A model generated the notes under the pieces. That model saw only the letters and a program-made list of their open reading frames with translations. It did not search any database and was not told the DNA's origin. A stretch of 64,000 nt of DNA from Candidatus Gallispira edinburgensis (lineage in GTDB: Bacteria; Bacillota; Clostridia; Lachnospirales; CAG-274). The position numbers and the translations under genes were made by a program. Position 1 is the stretch's first letter. Each line of letters starts with the position of its first letter. Where the stretch lies: the NCBI GenBank assembly GCA_904395805.1, contig CAJFNV010000045.1, positions 19,775-83,774 of the forward strand, written 5' to 3'. Positions 43,741 through 51,989 of this stretch are shown piece by piece.

Positions 43741-44793
43741 TTAAATTCCCTTTATTCTTTCGGCTATTCTCCTGTACCCGTTCATAACAAACCTTAAAAC
43801 AGTTTCTCTCCTGACACGCATATTTATGTTTTCTATTATTTCCCTGACTGTTTCCTCTCTTATTTCAGGTATATATTTAATAAGCTCTCTGTCATATTCC
43901 ATAAGTTCTGTAAATAAGTCTATAAATACATCTTTTTTTCTCTCCGTATTACCGGGATATCCTCTTGATATCAGAGCCATATTATTGTCAAAATTAGGTG
44001 CAAGAGAAATTATGCTGCCATCTTCGGCATTTCTTAACAAACCGAAATTAAAAGTATGCCTGTCGGGATTAGCAGTAACAGTATCCATAAATATAATTCT
44101 GACATAATCACCTATAGTATGGGGAGCCAGTATTTTAAGCCTTTTAACAGTTTCAATATAATCCTCATCCTCACCCATAAAACTGTAAGCAGGTTCAAAA
44201 TTTACCTGACCGCTGTTTGTAAAATCTTTTGTCTTAACGCATTTACTTCCCTTTATATACAAAGCCATATTAAAACCAAGTTTTTTGCCAAGTTCACTTA
44301 TAAATATTTCACTGAACTGCTGCTTAATATCGGCAGCCTTGTACATCCACCATTCACCGTCAATAAGCTTCCAGCACTTTTCAAAGCTTCCTATGTTTGT
44401 AAGTTCCGGGGTTCTGGTTTTCTGACTTGCCAAAGCCTTATTAAAGCTGTCATAATTTCCTCTGAGTGCAAGGTCTGAAAAAAAGTCATCACCAAATCTT
44501 ACATCAGCATATTTCAAATCACTTCCCACAGGCTTTACCCAATAGCTGTCAGTGATAGTTACAGCATTTACGCTTATTACACAGCTTATATCATCACGCT
44601 CCAAAAGCCTCAGTGCCTTTTTAAGAAGTCTTGAATTAGCTCTGTGATAATCAATGGCACGCATTTCAAGCCAGTGCCAGACATTGCCTGTATTAAGCAA
44701 ATACAGAGGACAAATTGATTTGTCAATTATTTTAAATTTGTTGTCTTTCCATTCTGCCCCGATCCTGTCACGGCACATAATATATAGATCCAC
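43741..44793 (-). CDS. Orphan HipA-like kinase domain protein
   Basis: A 350-residue protein. The C-terminal part shows the HipA-type catalytic motifs: TANPDRHTFNFGLL (D244-R245-H246, N249) and APNFDNNMAL (D269, metal site). A likely ATP-binding lysine is K152 in WWMYKAADIKQQF. HipA kinases phosphorylate glutamyl-tRNA synthetase or other proteins to cause growth arrest. The N-terminal 130 residues (RGNYDSFNKA segment) are of unknown type. It stands alone: no HipB-type HTH gene is adjacent. It begins with a GTG after GGAGGCTTATT. Target and partner unknown. Confidence 0.7.
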   Translation of the reverse strand: MDLYIMCRDRIGAEWKDNKFKIIDKSICPLYLLNTGNVWHWLEMRAIDYHRANSRLLKKALRLLERDDISCVISVNAVTITDSYWVKPVGSDLKYADVRFGDDFFSDLALRGNYDSFNKALASQKTRTPELTNIGSFEKCWKLIDGEWWMYKAADIKQQFSEIFISELGKKLGFNMALYIKGSKCVKTKDFTNSGQVNFEPAYSFMGEDEDYIETVKRLKILAPHTIGDYVRIIFMDTVTANPDRHTFNFGLLRNAEDGSIISLAPNFDNNMALISRGYPGNTERKKDVFIDLFTELMEYDRELIKYIPEIREETVREIIENINMRVRRETVLRFVMNGYRRIAERIKGI

Positions 44794-45010
44794 AATAAGC
44801 CTCCTTTGTATCTGTATACTCCACTTTTGATAATTATATCATAGCCTGCACATTATAATCAACCGATTTTACCGTATATTACACCATGATCCTATAAAAT
44901 TCCTTTTTCTTTTTTTATTATTTTACACAGATTTAACAAATTTTAATGAAAAACAAATATTTCATTCAGTATTTTTTATAGGGTTTTTATATAAATTCAT
45001 TAAATAATTA

Positions 45011-45039
45011 TTGATTTTGTGTCTATTTTATAGTATTAT
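45011..45039 (+). promoter_or_regulatory. Promoter of the uxa operon
   Basis: TTGATT (45011-45016), 17-base spacer, TATTAT (45034-45039), 42 bases before the uxaB start codon. Confidence 0.65.
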
Positions 45040-45080
45040 AGTATTAGGTAAATAATAATTTATAAATGGAGGTTTATCCA

Positions 45081-46628
45081 ATGGAAAAATTAAACAGACA
45101 ACTTTTAACAAATGGCTTTAAATTCAATGATGATTTAGCAATGGGCAGTGTTGCCGCTAAGCGTCCCGAGAAAGTTATTCAGTTTGGTGAAGGTAACTTC
45201 CTTCGTGCATTTGTAGACTATATGTTTGATGAGATCAATGCACAGGGCTTATTTGACGGCGGAATTACACTTATTCAGCCAATTCCCGGCGGAGATTTCT
45301 TAAGAAACATACTTAACGAACAGGAAGGTCTTTACACTCTTATTGCAAGAGGCCGTGAAAACGGTGAAAAGGTAGTTTCAAAGAGACTTATCACTTGTGT
45401 AAACAGATGTATCAACCCTTATGTTGATTTAGATACATATAACGAATGCGCAAAGAACCCTGAACTCAGATTTGTAGTTTCAAACACTACTGAAGCAGGT
45501 ATTGCATGGAAGGAAGAAGAAATGATCACAACTGAACCACAGGATTCTTTCCCTGCTAAGGTTTGTAACTTCTTATATGTAAGATTTAAGGAATTTAACG
45601 GTGATAAGAGCAAAGGTCTTGTTTTCATTCCTTGTGAGCTTATTGATGACAACGGTAAGACATTAAAGAAGTATGTATTAAAGCATGCTGAAAACTGGAA
45701 TCTCGGTGCTGACTTTATTGACTGGATCGAAACAGCTTGTGTATTTACAAGCACACTTGTAGACAGAATAGTTACAGGTTATCCTCGTGACGAAGCTAAG
45801 GAATTATGTGAAGAGTTCGGCTATGAGGACAACGCTATTGACACAAGTGAAATTTTCCATACTTGGGTTATTGAAGGTCCTGCTGAACTTGAAAAGGAAC
45901 TTCCTTTCCCTGCTGCAGGTCTTAAGGTTATATTCACTCCTGATGTTAAGCCTTATAAGAAGCGTAAGGTTAGAATTCTTAACGGTGCTCACACTTGTTC
46001 AGTACTTGGTGCTTATCTTGCAGGCTATAATTTTGTAGGCGAAGTAATGGCAGACGAGCTCTTCTATTCTTACCTTGAAAAGGCTCTTAACGAAGAGATC
46101 ATTCCTGCAATTACAAGCGAAGAGCTTACACATGAGGATTTAAAGAGCTTTGCAGACGCTGTATTTGACAGATTTAAGAATCCGTTTATCAAGCATAAGC
46201 TTCTTGATATTTCTCTTAACTCTACATCTAAGTTTGAAGCTCGTGTACTTCACACTATTCAGGAATACTATGCACAGAAGAATGAACTTCCTAAGGTTCT
46301 TACATTCTCATTTGCTGCATACCTCGCTTTCTATCGTGGTACTGAGATAAGAGACGGCGCTTTGATCGGTCACAGAGGCGACGAAGAGTACCCAATCAAG
46401 GACGATGCTGCTGTTCTTGAATTCTACAAGAATGCATGGACAGGCGTTGATGTTACTGATAAGGCTGCTGTTGCTGACCTTGTTAAGAAGGTTTGCGGTA
46501 ACAAAGACTTCTGGCTTGGAAGCGATCTTAACACAGAATTAGGCAACTTCCCTGAGGTTGTTACAGATCACTTATACAACATTCTTAACAACGGTGTTGT
46601 ATCAGAAGTTAAAAATGTTATGGCATAA
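45081..46628 (+). CDS. uxaB: Tagaturonate reductase (altronate oxidoreductase)
   Basis: A 515-residue NAD-dependent dehydrogenase of the mannitol/uronate family. It reduces D-tagaturonate to D-altronate in galacturonate catabolism. IQFGEGNFLRAFVDYMFDEI at the N-terminus is the NAD-binding fold entry, and the catalytic region has FTPDVKPYKKRKVRILNGAH (Lys and Asn/His typical of the family). The ATG at 45081 follows GGAGGTTTATCC. The longer ATG at 45066 overlaps the RBS. It heads the uxaB-uxaA-uxaC operon. Confidence 0.92.
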   Translation: MEKLNRQLLTNGFKFNDDLAMGSVAAKRPEKVIQFGEGNFLRAFVDYMFDEINAQGLFDGGITLIQPIPGGDFLRNILNEQEGLYTLIARGRENGEKVVSKRLITCVNRCINPYVDLDTYNECAKNPELRFVVSNTTEAGIAWKEEEMITTEPQDSFPAKVCNFLYVRFKEFNGDKSKGLVFIPCELIDDNGKTLKKYVLKHAENWNLGADFIDWIETACVFTSTLVDRIVTGYPRDEAKELCEEFGYEDNAIDTSEIFHTWVIEGPAELEKELPFPAAGLKVIFTPDVKPYKKRKVRILNGAHTCSVLGAYLAGYNFVGEVMADELFYSYLEKALNEEIIPAITSEELTHEDLKSFADAVFDRFKNPFIKHKLLDISLNSTSKFEARVLHTIQEYYAQKNELPKVLTFSFAAYLAFYRGTEIRDGALIGHRGDEEYPIKDDAAVLEFYKNAWTGVDVTDKAAVADLVKKVCGNKDFWLGSDLNTELGNFPEVVTDHLYNILNNGVVSEVKNVMA

Positions 46629-46682
46629 GGCATAATTTATATTTAATAAAAACATTCCAATAACTCAAACACGGAGGATAAT

Positions 46683-48167
46683 ATGAATACAAACAATGCT
46701 ATTAAAATAAATGATAATGATAACGTTGTTGTAGCCCTTCGCAATATCACTGCCGGTGAAGAAATATTCGGTGTAAAGGCAGCTGAGAATATCGACAGGG
46801 GTCATAAAATGGCCCTTGTTGACATTAAAGAAGGCGAAAACATTGTTAAGTATGGCTATCCGATCGGTCATGCAACAACAGATATTAAAGCAGGTCAGTG
46901 GGTCCACACTCACAATACAAAGACTAACCTTTCAGGTCTCCTTGAATACAGCTATAATCCACATTTAAAGGATATTCCTGTAACAAGAGAATCCACTTTT
47001 ATGGGTTATGTTCGTAAAGACGGCTCTGTAGGTATCAGAAATGAAATATGGATCGTAAATACTGTAGGCTGTGTAAACAGAATTTCAGAAGCAATTGCAA
47101 AGGAAGCCAACAAGAGATTTGCAGGCAGAACTGACGGTATATTTACATTTACTCATCCTTTCGGATGTTCACAGTTAGGTTCTGACCATGAAAACACACA
47201 AAAATTCCTTGCAGGTATGGTAAGACATCCAAATGCAGCAGGTGTTCTTGTATTAAGCCTTGGCTGTGAAAACAACAACTTAAATGAATTCAAGAAAGTC
47301 CTCGATAAAGACGGATACGACGAAGAAAGAGTTAAGTTCCTGATTTGTCAGGAGCAGGAAGATGAAGTTGAAGCTGCTTTAGCTGAAATCGAAAAGCTTG
47401 TAGAATATGCTGAACAGTTCAAGCAGGAGCCTTGCCCTGCTTCAAAGCTTGTTATTGGCTTAAAGTGCGGTGGTTCCGACGGCTTATCAGGTATTACAGC
47501 TAATCCTCTTATAGGAAGAATTTCCGATATTATGGTTGCTCATGGCGGCACAACAATTCTTACAGAAGTTCCTGAAATGTTCGGTGCTGAAACTATTCTT
47601 ATGAACAGATGTGAAACACCTGAACTTTTTGACCAGACTGTTGATTTGATTAATAATTTCAAGTCTTATTTCATAAGATATAATCAGGAAGTTTATGAGA
47701 ACCCTTCACCGGGAAACAAGAAAGGCGGTATCACTACTCTTGAGGACAAGTCTTTAGGCTGTACTCAGAAAGGCGGTACTTCAAATGTTAAGGGCGTTCT
47801 TGATTACTGTGAAAAGGTATCCGCTCCGGGACTTAATCTTTTAAGAGGACCGGGTAATGATATTGTTGCTATTTCAGGTCTTATGGCATCAGGCTGTCAT
47901 ATCATACTCTTCTCAACAGGAAGAGGTACACCTGTAGGTGCTCCTGTACCAACGATCAAGATCGCAACCAACTCAGAACTTGCTAAGAGAAAGGCTAACT
48001 GGATCGACTGGAATGCAGGCAGACTTGTTGAAGACAAAGATATGGATTCCTACGCAGAAGAATTCTTCCAGTTCATACTTGATGTAGCATCAAAGAAGCA
48101 GAGAACAAAGAACGAAATAAATGACTACAGAGAAATTTCTATTTTCAAAGACGGTGTAACACTTTAA
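46683..48167 (+). CDS. uxaA: Altronate dehydratase UxaA
   Basis: A 494-residue altronate dehydratase that converts D-altronate to 2-keto-3-deoxygluconate. The N-terminal SAF-like domain (residues 1-90, with HNTKTNLSGLLEYSY) and the large Fe-dependent lyase domain (GYVRKDGSVGIRNEIWIVNT, FTHPFGCSQLGSDHENTQ, GLKCGGSDGLSGITANP) are joined in one chain, as in enterobacterial UxaA. GGAGGATAAT precedes the ATG. It follows uxaB after 54 bases. Confidence 0.93.
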   Translation: MNTNNAIKINDNDNVVVALRNITAGEEIFGVKAAENIDRGHKMALVDIKEGENIVKYGYPIGHATTDIKAGQWVHTHNTKTNLSGLLEYSYNPHLKDIPVTRESTFMGYVRKDGSVGIRNEIWIVNTVGCVNRISEAIAKEANKRFAGRTDGIFTFTHPFGCSQLGSDHENTQKFLAGMVRHPNAAGVLVLSLGCENNNLNEFKKVLDKDGYDEERVKFLICQEQEDEVEAALAEIEKLVEYAEQFKQEPCPASKLVIGLKCGGSDGLSGITANPLIGRISDIMVAHGGTTILTEVPEMFGAETILMNRCETPELFDQTVDLINNFKSYFIRYNQEVYENPSPGNKKGGITTLEDKSLGCTQKGGTSNVKGVLDYCEKVSAPGLNLLRGPGNDIVAISGLMASGCHIILFSTGRGTPVGAPVPTIKIATNSELAKRKANWIDWNAGRLVEDKDMDSYAEEFFQFILDVASKKQRTKNEINDYREISIFKDGVTL

Positions 48168-48198
48168 AGTAAATTTAAACTGTTTCTGTATTTATCAA

Positions 48199-48246
48199 AG
48201 AGGGGGTATACAATGCCATGATAAAATGACATTGTTCTCCCCCTCT
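48199..48246 (+). other. Strong hairpin between uxaA and uxaC
   Basis: AGAGGGGG (48199-48206) pairs with CCCCCTCT (48239-48246), with further pairing of ACAATG/CATTGT inside. No T-run follows, so it is more likely an mRNA-stability or processing element than a full terminator. Confidence 0.55.
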
Positions 48247-48296
48247 CCTGAATAAATTTTACAAAATAAATTACACAAATACGGAGGAAATTTAAA

Positions 48297-49700
48297 ATGG
48301 GTTTTATTGATGAAAACTTTTTATTAAAAACTAAAACTGCACAGAAATTATTCCATGACTATGCAAAAGCACAGCCTATATATGATTTCCATTGTCATCT
48401 TAATCCACAGGAAATTTATGAAAATAAGAACTTTGAAGATATTTCAGATGTATGGCTTGGCGGCGACCACTATAAGTGGAGAGCAATGCGTTCTTTAGGT
48501 GTACCTGAGGAAGAAATCACAGCTAAGGATGCAGACAAGCTTAATAAGTTTGTCAGATGGGCTGAAACTATTCAGTATGCTATCGGCAACCCATTATATC
48601 ACTGGACACATCTTGAATTACAGAGATACTTTGGTATCTATGAGCCATTAACAAAGGACAATGCTGTTGAAATTCATGACAAAATAAATGAAATGCTTGC
48701 TCAGCCCGATTTCAGAGTAAGAGAACTTATCGTAAAGTCAAATGTTAAGGCAATCAACACAACTGACGATCCTGCCGATTCATTAGAGTGGCATAAGAAG
48801 ATAGCAGCAGATGAAGACAGATTTAAGGTATATCCTGCATGGAGACCTGACAAGGCTCTCAACATTGATTCACCTGCTTATGCTGATTATATCAAGACTC
48901 TCAGCAAGGCTGGCGGCAAGGATATCAAGACATTTGATGACTTAAAGTCTGTTCTTTTAGACAGAATGGATTTATTTGATGAGTTAGGATGCCGTGCTTC
49001 TGACCATGCTTTCACTTATGTACCTTTCAACAAGGCTACTGATGCCGAAGTTGATGCAATTATTGCAAAGGCACTTTCAGGTGAGATCCCATGCAAGGAC
49101 GAGGCTGAAAAGTACAGAACAGCTCTTATGTTATTCTTAGGCGAGCAGTATGCTAAGAGAAACTGGGCTATGGAAATTCACTTAAATATCAAGAGAGACA
49201 ACAATACAAGAATGTTTGAAAAGATGGGTCCTGATACAGGCTTTGACTGTATTTCTGACTGGTCAACAGTTGAAGGACTTACAGGTCTTTTAGACGCACT
49301 GGATTACAATAACACACTTCCAAAAACATTATTATTTGCCGGTAATCCAGCAGACAATCAGGTATTCGGTACTATTCTCGGTTGTTTCCAGGGACCTGAA
49401 GCAGCTTCTAAGATCCAGTTCGGTACTGCTTGGTGGTTCAATGATAACAAGGACGGTATGGAAGCTCAGATTAAAGCTCTCGGTAATTTAGGCGTTCTCG
49501 GTAAATTTGTTGGTATGCTTACAGACTCAAGAAGTTTCTTATCTTATCCAAGACATGAATACTTCAGAAGAATACTTTGTAACATTATCGGTGAATGGAT
49601 CGAAAACGGTGAATACGCTGATGATATTGAATTTGCAGGTAAGATTGTGGAAGATATTTGCTACAACAATGCTGCTAAATACTTTAATCTTGACAAATAA
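48297..49700 (+). CDS. uxaC: Glucuronate/galacturonate isomerase UxaC
   Basis: A 467-residue uronate isomerase, first step of hexuronate breakdown (glucuronate to fructuronate, galacturonate to tagaturonate). DFHCHLNPQEIYEN holds the HxH metal motif near residue 33, and WFNDNKDGMEAQIKALGNLG plus LTDSRSFLSYPRHEYFRRI belong to the active site. GGAGGAAATTTAAA precedes the ATG. It follows uxaA behind a hairpin. UxaC feeds UxaB and UxaA, so this is a galacturonate operon. No transporter or KDG aldolase is adjacent. Confidence 0.95.
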   Translation: MGFIDENFLLKTKTAQKLFHDYAKAQPIYDFHCHLNPQEIYENKNFEDISDVWLGGDHYKWRAMRSLGVPEEEITAKDADKLNKFVRWAETIQYAIGNPLYHWTHLELQRYFGIYEPLTKDNAVEIHDKINEMLAQPDFRVRELIVKSNVKAINTTDDPADSLEWHKKIAADEDRFKVYPAWRPDKALNIDSPAYADYIKTLSKAGGKDIKTFDDLKSVLLDRMDLFDELGCRASDHAFTYVPFNKATDAEVDAIIAKALSGEIPCKDEAEKYRTALMLFLGEQYAKRNWAMEIHLNIKRDNNTRMFEKMGPDTGFDCISDWSTVEGLTGLLDALDYNNTLPKTLLFAGNPADNQVFGTILGCFQGPEAASKIQFGTAWWFNDNKDGMEAQIKALGNLGVLGKFVGMLTDSRSFLSYPRHEYFRRILCNIIGEWIENGEYADDIEFAGKIVEDICYNNAAKYFNLDK

Positions 49701-49716
49701 GTTCAATTTTAAGCAA

Positions 49717-49746
49717 AAGGGAAGCAGACATTCTGCTTCCCTTTTT
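49717..49746 (+). terminator. Terminator of the uxa operon
   Basis: AAGGGAAGCAGA (49717-49728) and TCTGCTTCCCTT (49732-49743) form a perfect stem followed by TTT. Confidence 0.85.
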
Positions 49747-49776
49747 GCTTTATGAACCGAAAGAGAATAATTCGGG

Positions 49777-49853
49777 CGGCGAAGCCGACTTTTTAACAAA
49801 GTTAAAAAGTTCTGAATTAAAATCACAGGCAAAATTAATCTTGATTTTGCCTG
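49777..49853. repeat. Three consecutive hairpins before the stalk-domain gene
   Basis: CGGC-GAA-GCCG (49777-49787), ACTTTTTAAC-AAA-GTTAAAAAGT (49788-49810) and CAGGCAAAAT/ATTTTGCCTG (49826-49853) lie one after another in 77 non-coding bases. They look like a dispersed repeat or a structured leader and lie 20 bases before the start codon. Confidence 0.5.
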
Positions 49854-49872
49854 AAACAAAGGGGGTATTTTT

Positions 49873-50778
49873 ATGAAGAAATTTTCACTTAAAAGCTTTA
49901 TTACAGGTGCAGTTTTAGCATCAGCACTTATGATTCCCGTTATGTCACTTGCAGCAGGCACACAAACTGTGGAGGCGGTTCTGGGCAAAATAAAGCTCAT
50001 CATAAACGGAAGTACAGTAAGTGGTGAAACTCTGCTCTACAACGGTACAACATATGTTCCTGTACGGAGTGTTGCCGATGCCATAGGCGCTGATGTAAGC
50101 TATGATGCCGGGACATATACAGCCACACTTAAAACATCTTCAAGCTCAACATACTGGGCAAACAAGGTTTATATACCGGTAACGGAAGGTGATATAGGTA
50201 CAGATAAGCTTGTAATAAGTAATGTAACACCCTCTGATTTTAACTTTGAATTTTTATCAGACAATAATGTCATTATAAAAGGCACTGCCAATATATCTGA
50301 TAACTATGCAGTCTGCAATGTGTCAGATATATACGGTCTTACCTTTGAAATTCATGGTGATGAAATAACTGTTGCCGAAACAGGTAAATCACAGCTATTC
50401 CCCGGAACTTCAGCAACATTTGTACACAAAACAGCTATGAACACTGCATCAAATCCTTCTGCATCTGCAGGTACAGAGGAGAACACGTATACAGATTTCA
50501 AGGCAGGCAATTATTCAAGCGGTTCATCTGCTTCCGCAAAAACCCTTATTATTACAGAGGTAACTGCCTCAACGTTTAAATATCAGGTTATTGCAGCTAA
50601 CGGCACAGATGTTGTAACAGAAGGTACTGCCACAATTACATCCAAAGGCAAGGCAGAATGTAAATTTGCAGATAACTATACGATAAGCTTTACCAATTCA
50701 AAAAACAATGTAATTGAGCTTAAGGAATCAACACAAAAACTGTTTCCGTCAGGCAAAATAACATTTTATACCATCTGA
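49873..50778 (+). CDS. Secreted copper amine oxidase N-terminal-like (stalk domain) protein
   Basis: A 301-residue exported protein. Signal peptide of about 27 residues (FITGAVLASALMIPVMSLAA), then one copper-amine-oxidase N-terminal-like stalk unit (GTTYVPVRSVADAIGADVSY with IKLIINGSTVSG, residues 35-85). Two similar beta-rich segments follow (about 115-190 and 215-300, both with AECKF- or AVCNV-like strands and LFP ends), which suggests an internal duplication. Such stalk proteins are surface-exposed adhesion or scaffold parts. The ligand is unknown. AAAGGGGGTATTTTT precedes the ATG. Confidence 0.75.
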   Translation: MKKFSLKSFITGAVLASALMIPVMSLAAGTQTVEAVLGKIKLIINGSTVSGETLLYNGTTYVPVRSVADAIGADVSYDAGTYTATLKTSSSSTYWANKVYIPVTEGDIGTDKLVISNVTPSDFNFEFLSDNNVIIKGTANISDNYAVCNVSDIYGLTFEIHGDEITVAETGKSQLFPGTSATFVHKTAMNTASNPSASAGTEENTYTDFKAGNYSSGSSASAKTLIITEVTASTFKYQVIAANGTDVVTEGTATITSKGKAECKFADNYTISFTNSKNNVIELKESTQKLFPSGKITFYTI

Positions 50779-50787
50779 TTAAATTTT

Positions 50788-50817
50788 AAAGGGACTGTAG
50801 CAAAATACAGTCCCTTT
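50788..50817. terminator. Bidirectional terminator
   Basis: AAAGGGACTGTA (50788-50799) and TACAGTCCCTTT (50806-50817) are perfect complements. It separates the stalk-domain gene from the converging cysteine desulfurase gene. Confidence 0.75.
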
Positions 50818-50823
50818 AATTTT

Positions 50824-51960
50824 CTATCTTGGTACAAATCTTATCAATACAGGTACATGCTTTTTAAGGCTTTCAACAACCCTCTCAGCTTCATCAACAG
50901 TATTGTCGCATGAGAAACTGAATCTTACAGCACTGCCCCCTCTTCCGTCTATAACATAGTCCACAAGCTTTTTCTTTTCCTTAACCCTTGTAGAGCAGGC
51001 AGAGCCTGTTGCCACATAAATTTCATCATTTTCAAGGGCATGCAAAAGCACCTCACCCTTTACATTTTCAAAGCTTAAGTTAAGTATATAAGGGCTTCCG
51101 TTTTCAACATCTCCGTTTACATATACGCCCTCAAGTTCATCTGTAATTTTAAGAAGAGTATTTTTCACACTTCTTACCTTTTCAAAATTACTGTCAATAT
51201 TTTTATCTGCGATCAACGCAGCCTTGCCCATAGCCGCTATTCCATAGGTATTTTCAGTTCCCGGTCTGAATCCTTTTTCCTGCCCTCCGCCAAAATGGAG
51301 ATTATTAACTCTTACGCCCTTTTTAATGTACATTGCCCCTACTCCCTTTGCAGACTGTATTTTATGCCCGCTCATAGTTATAATATCGGCATTTTTACAG
51401 CTTATATGGTGCTTACAGAAAGCTTGTACACAATCACTGTGGAATATGCAATTAGGATTTTTCTTTTTTATAATTTCATATATCTTTTCAATATTCTGAA
51501 CAGTGCCTATTTCATTATTTACATACATTATGCTTACAAGTATTGTATCTTCATTTACGGCTTCTTCAAGGTCATTTAAGCTTACATATCCCTTACTGTC
51601 CACATCAAGTGTTATTACTTCAAATCCTCTTTTTTCAAGCTCCTTATAACTGTCTGTTACAGAGGGATGCTCTATGCTCATTGTAATGACCCTGTTTCCT
51701 CTTTTTTTATAGGCCTCAGCCACACCAAGAATTGCAGTATTGTTAGCCTCAGTACCGCCGCTTGTAAAGTATATCTCATCGGGACTTGCCTTTATAACAT
51801 CGGCAACGGCCTTTCTGGCCTTTGTGATCTCCTTTTCCACCCCAAAGCCAAGACTGTGAAGAGAAGAAGGATTTGCAAATCCACTTTTCATAAAATCATA
51901 CATATATTCAATTACTTCATCAGACATTTTTGTCGTAGAAGCATTGTCAAAATAAATCAA
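50824..51960 (-). CDS. Cysteine desulfurase (NifS/IscS type)
   Basis: A 378-residue class V aminotransferase-fold enzyme. It removes sulfur from cysteine for Fe-S clusters or tRNA thiolation. FDNASTTKMSDEVIEYMYDF, TSGGTEANNTAILGVAEAYK, the PLP lysine in TMSGHKIQSAKG and the active cysteine in VATGSACSTRVKE are all present. No IscU- or ThiI-type gene lies next to it, so the partner cannot be named. The gene starts 29 bases after the large membrane protein. Confidence 0.93.
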   Translation of the reverse strand: MIYFDNASTTKMSDEVIEYMYDFMKSGFANPSSLHSLGFGVEKEITKARKAVADVIKASPDEIYFTSGGTEANNTAILGVAEAYKKRGNRVITMSIEHPSVTDSYKELEKRGFEVITLDVDSKGYVSLNDLEEAVNEDTILVSIMYVNNEIGTVQNIEKIYEIIKKKNPNCIFHSDCVQAFCKHHISCKNADIITMSGHKIQSAKGVGAMYIKKGVRVNNLHFGGGQEKGFRPGTENTYGIAAMGKAALIADKNIDSNFEKVRSVKNTLLKITDELEGVYVNGDVENGSPYILNLSFENVKGEVLLHALENDEIYVATGSACSTRVKEKKKLVDYVIDGRGGSAVRFSFSCDNTVDEAERVVESLKKHVPVLIRFVPR

Positions 51961-51989
51961 AATTACCCCTCCAGTATATTAGAAATATT

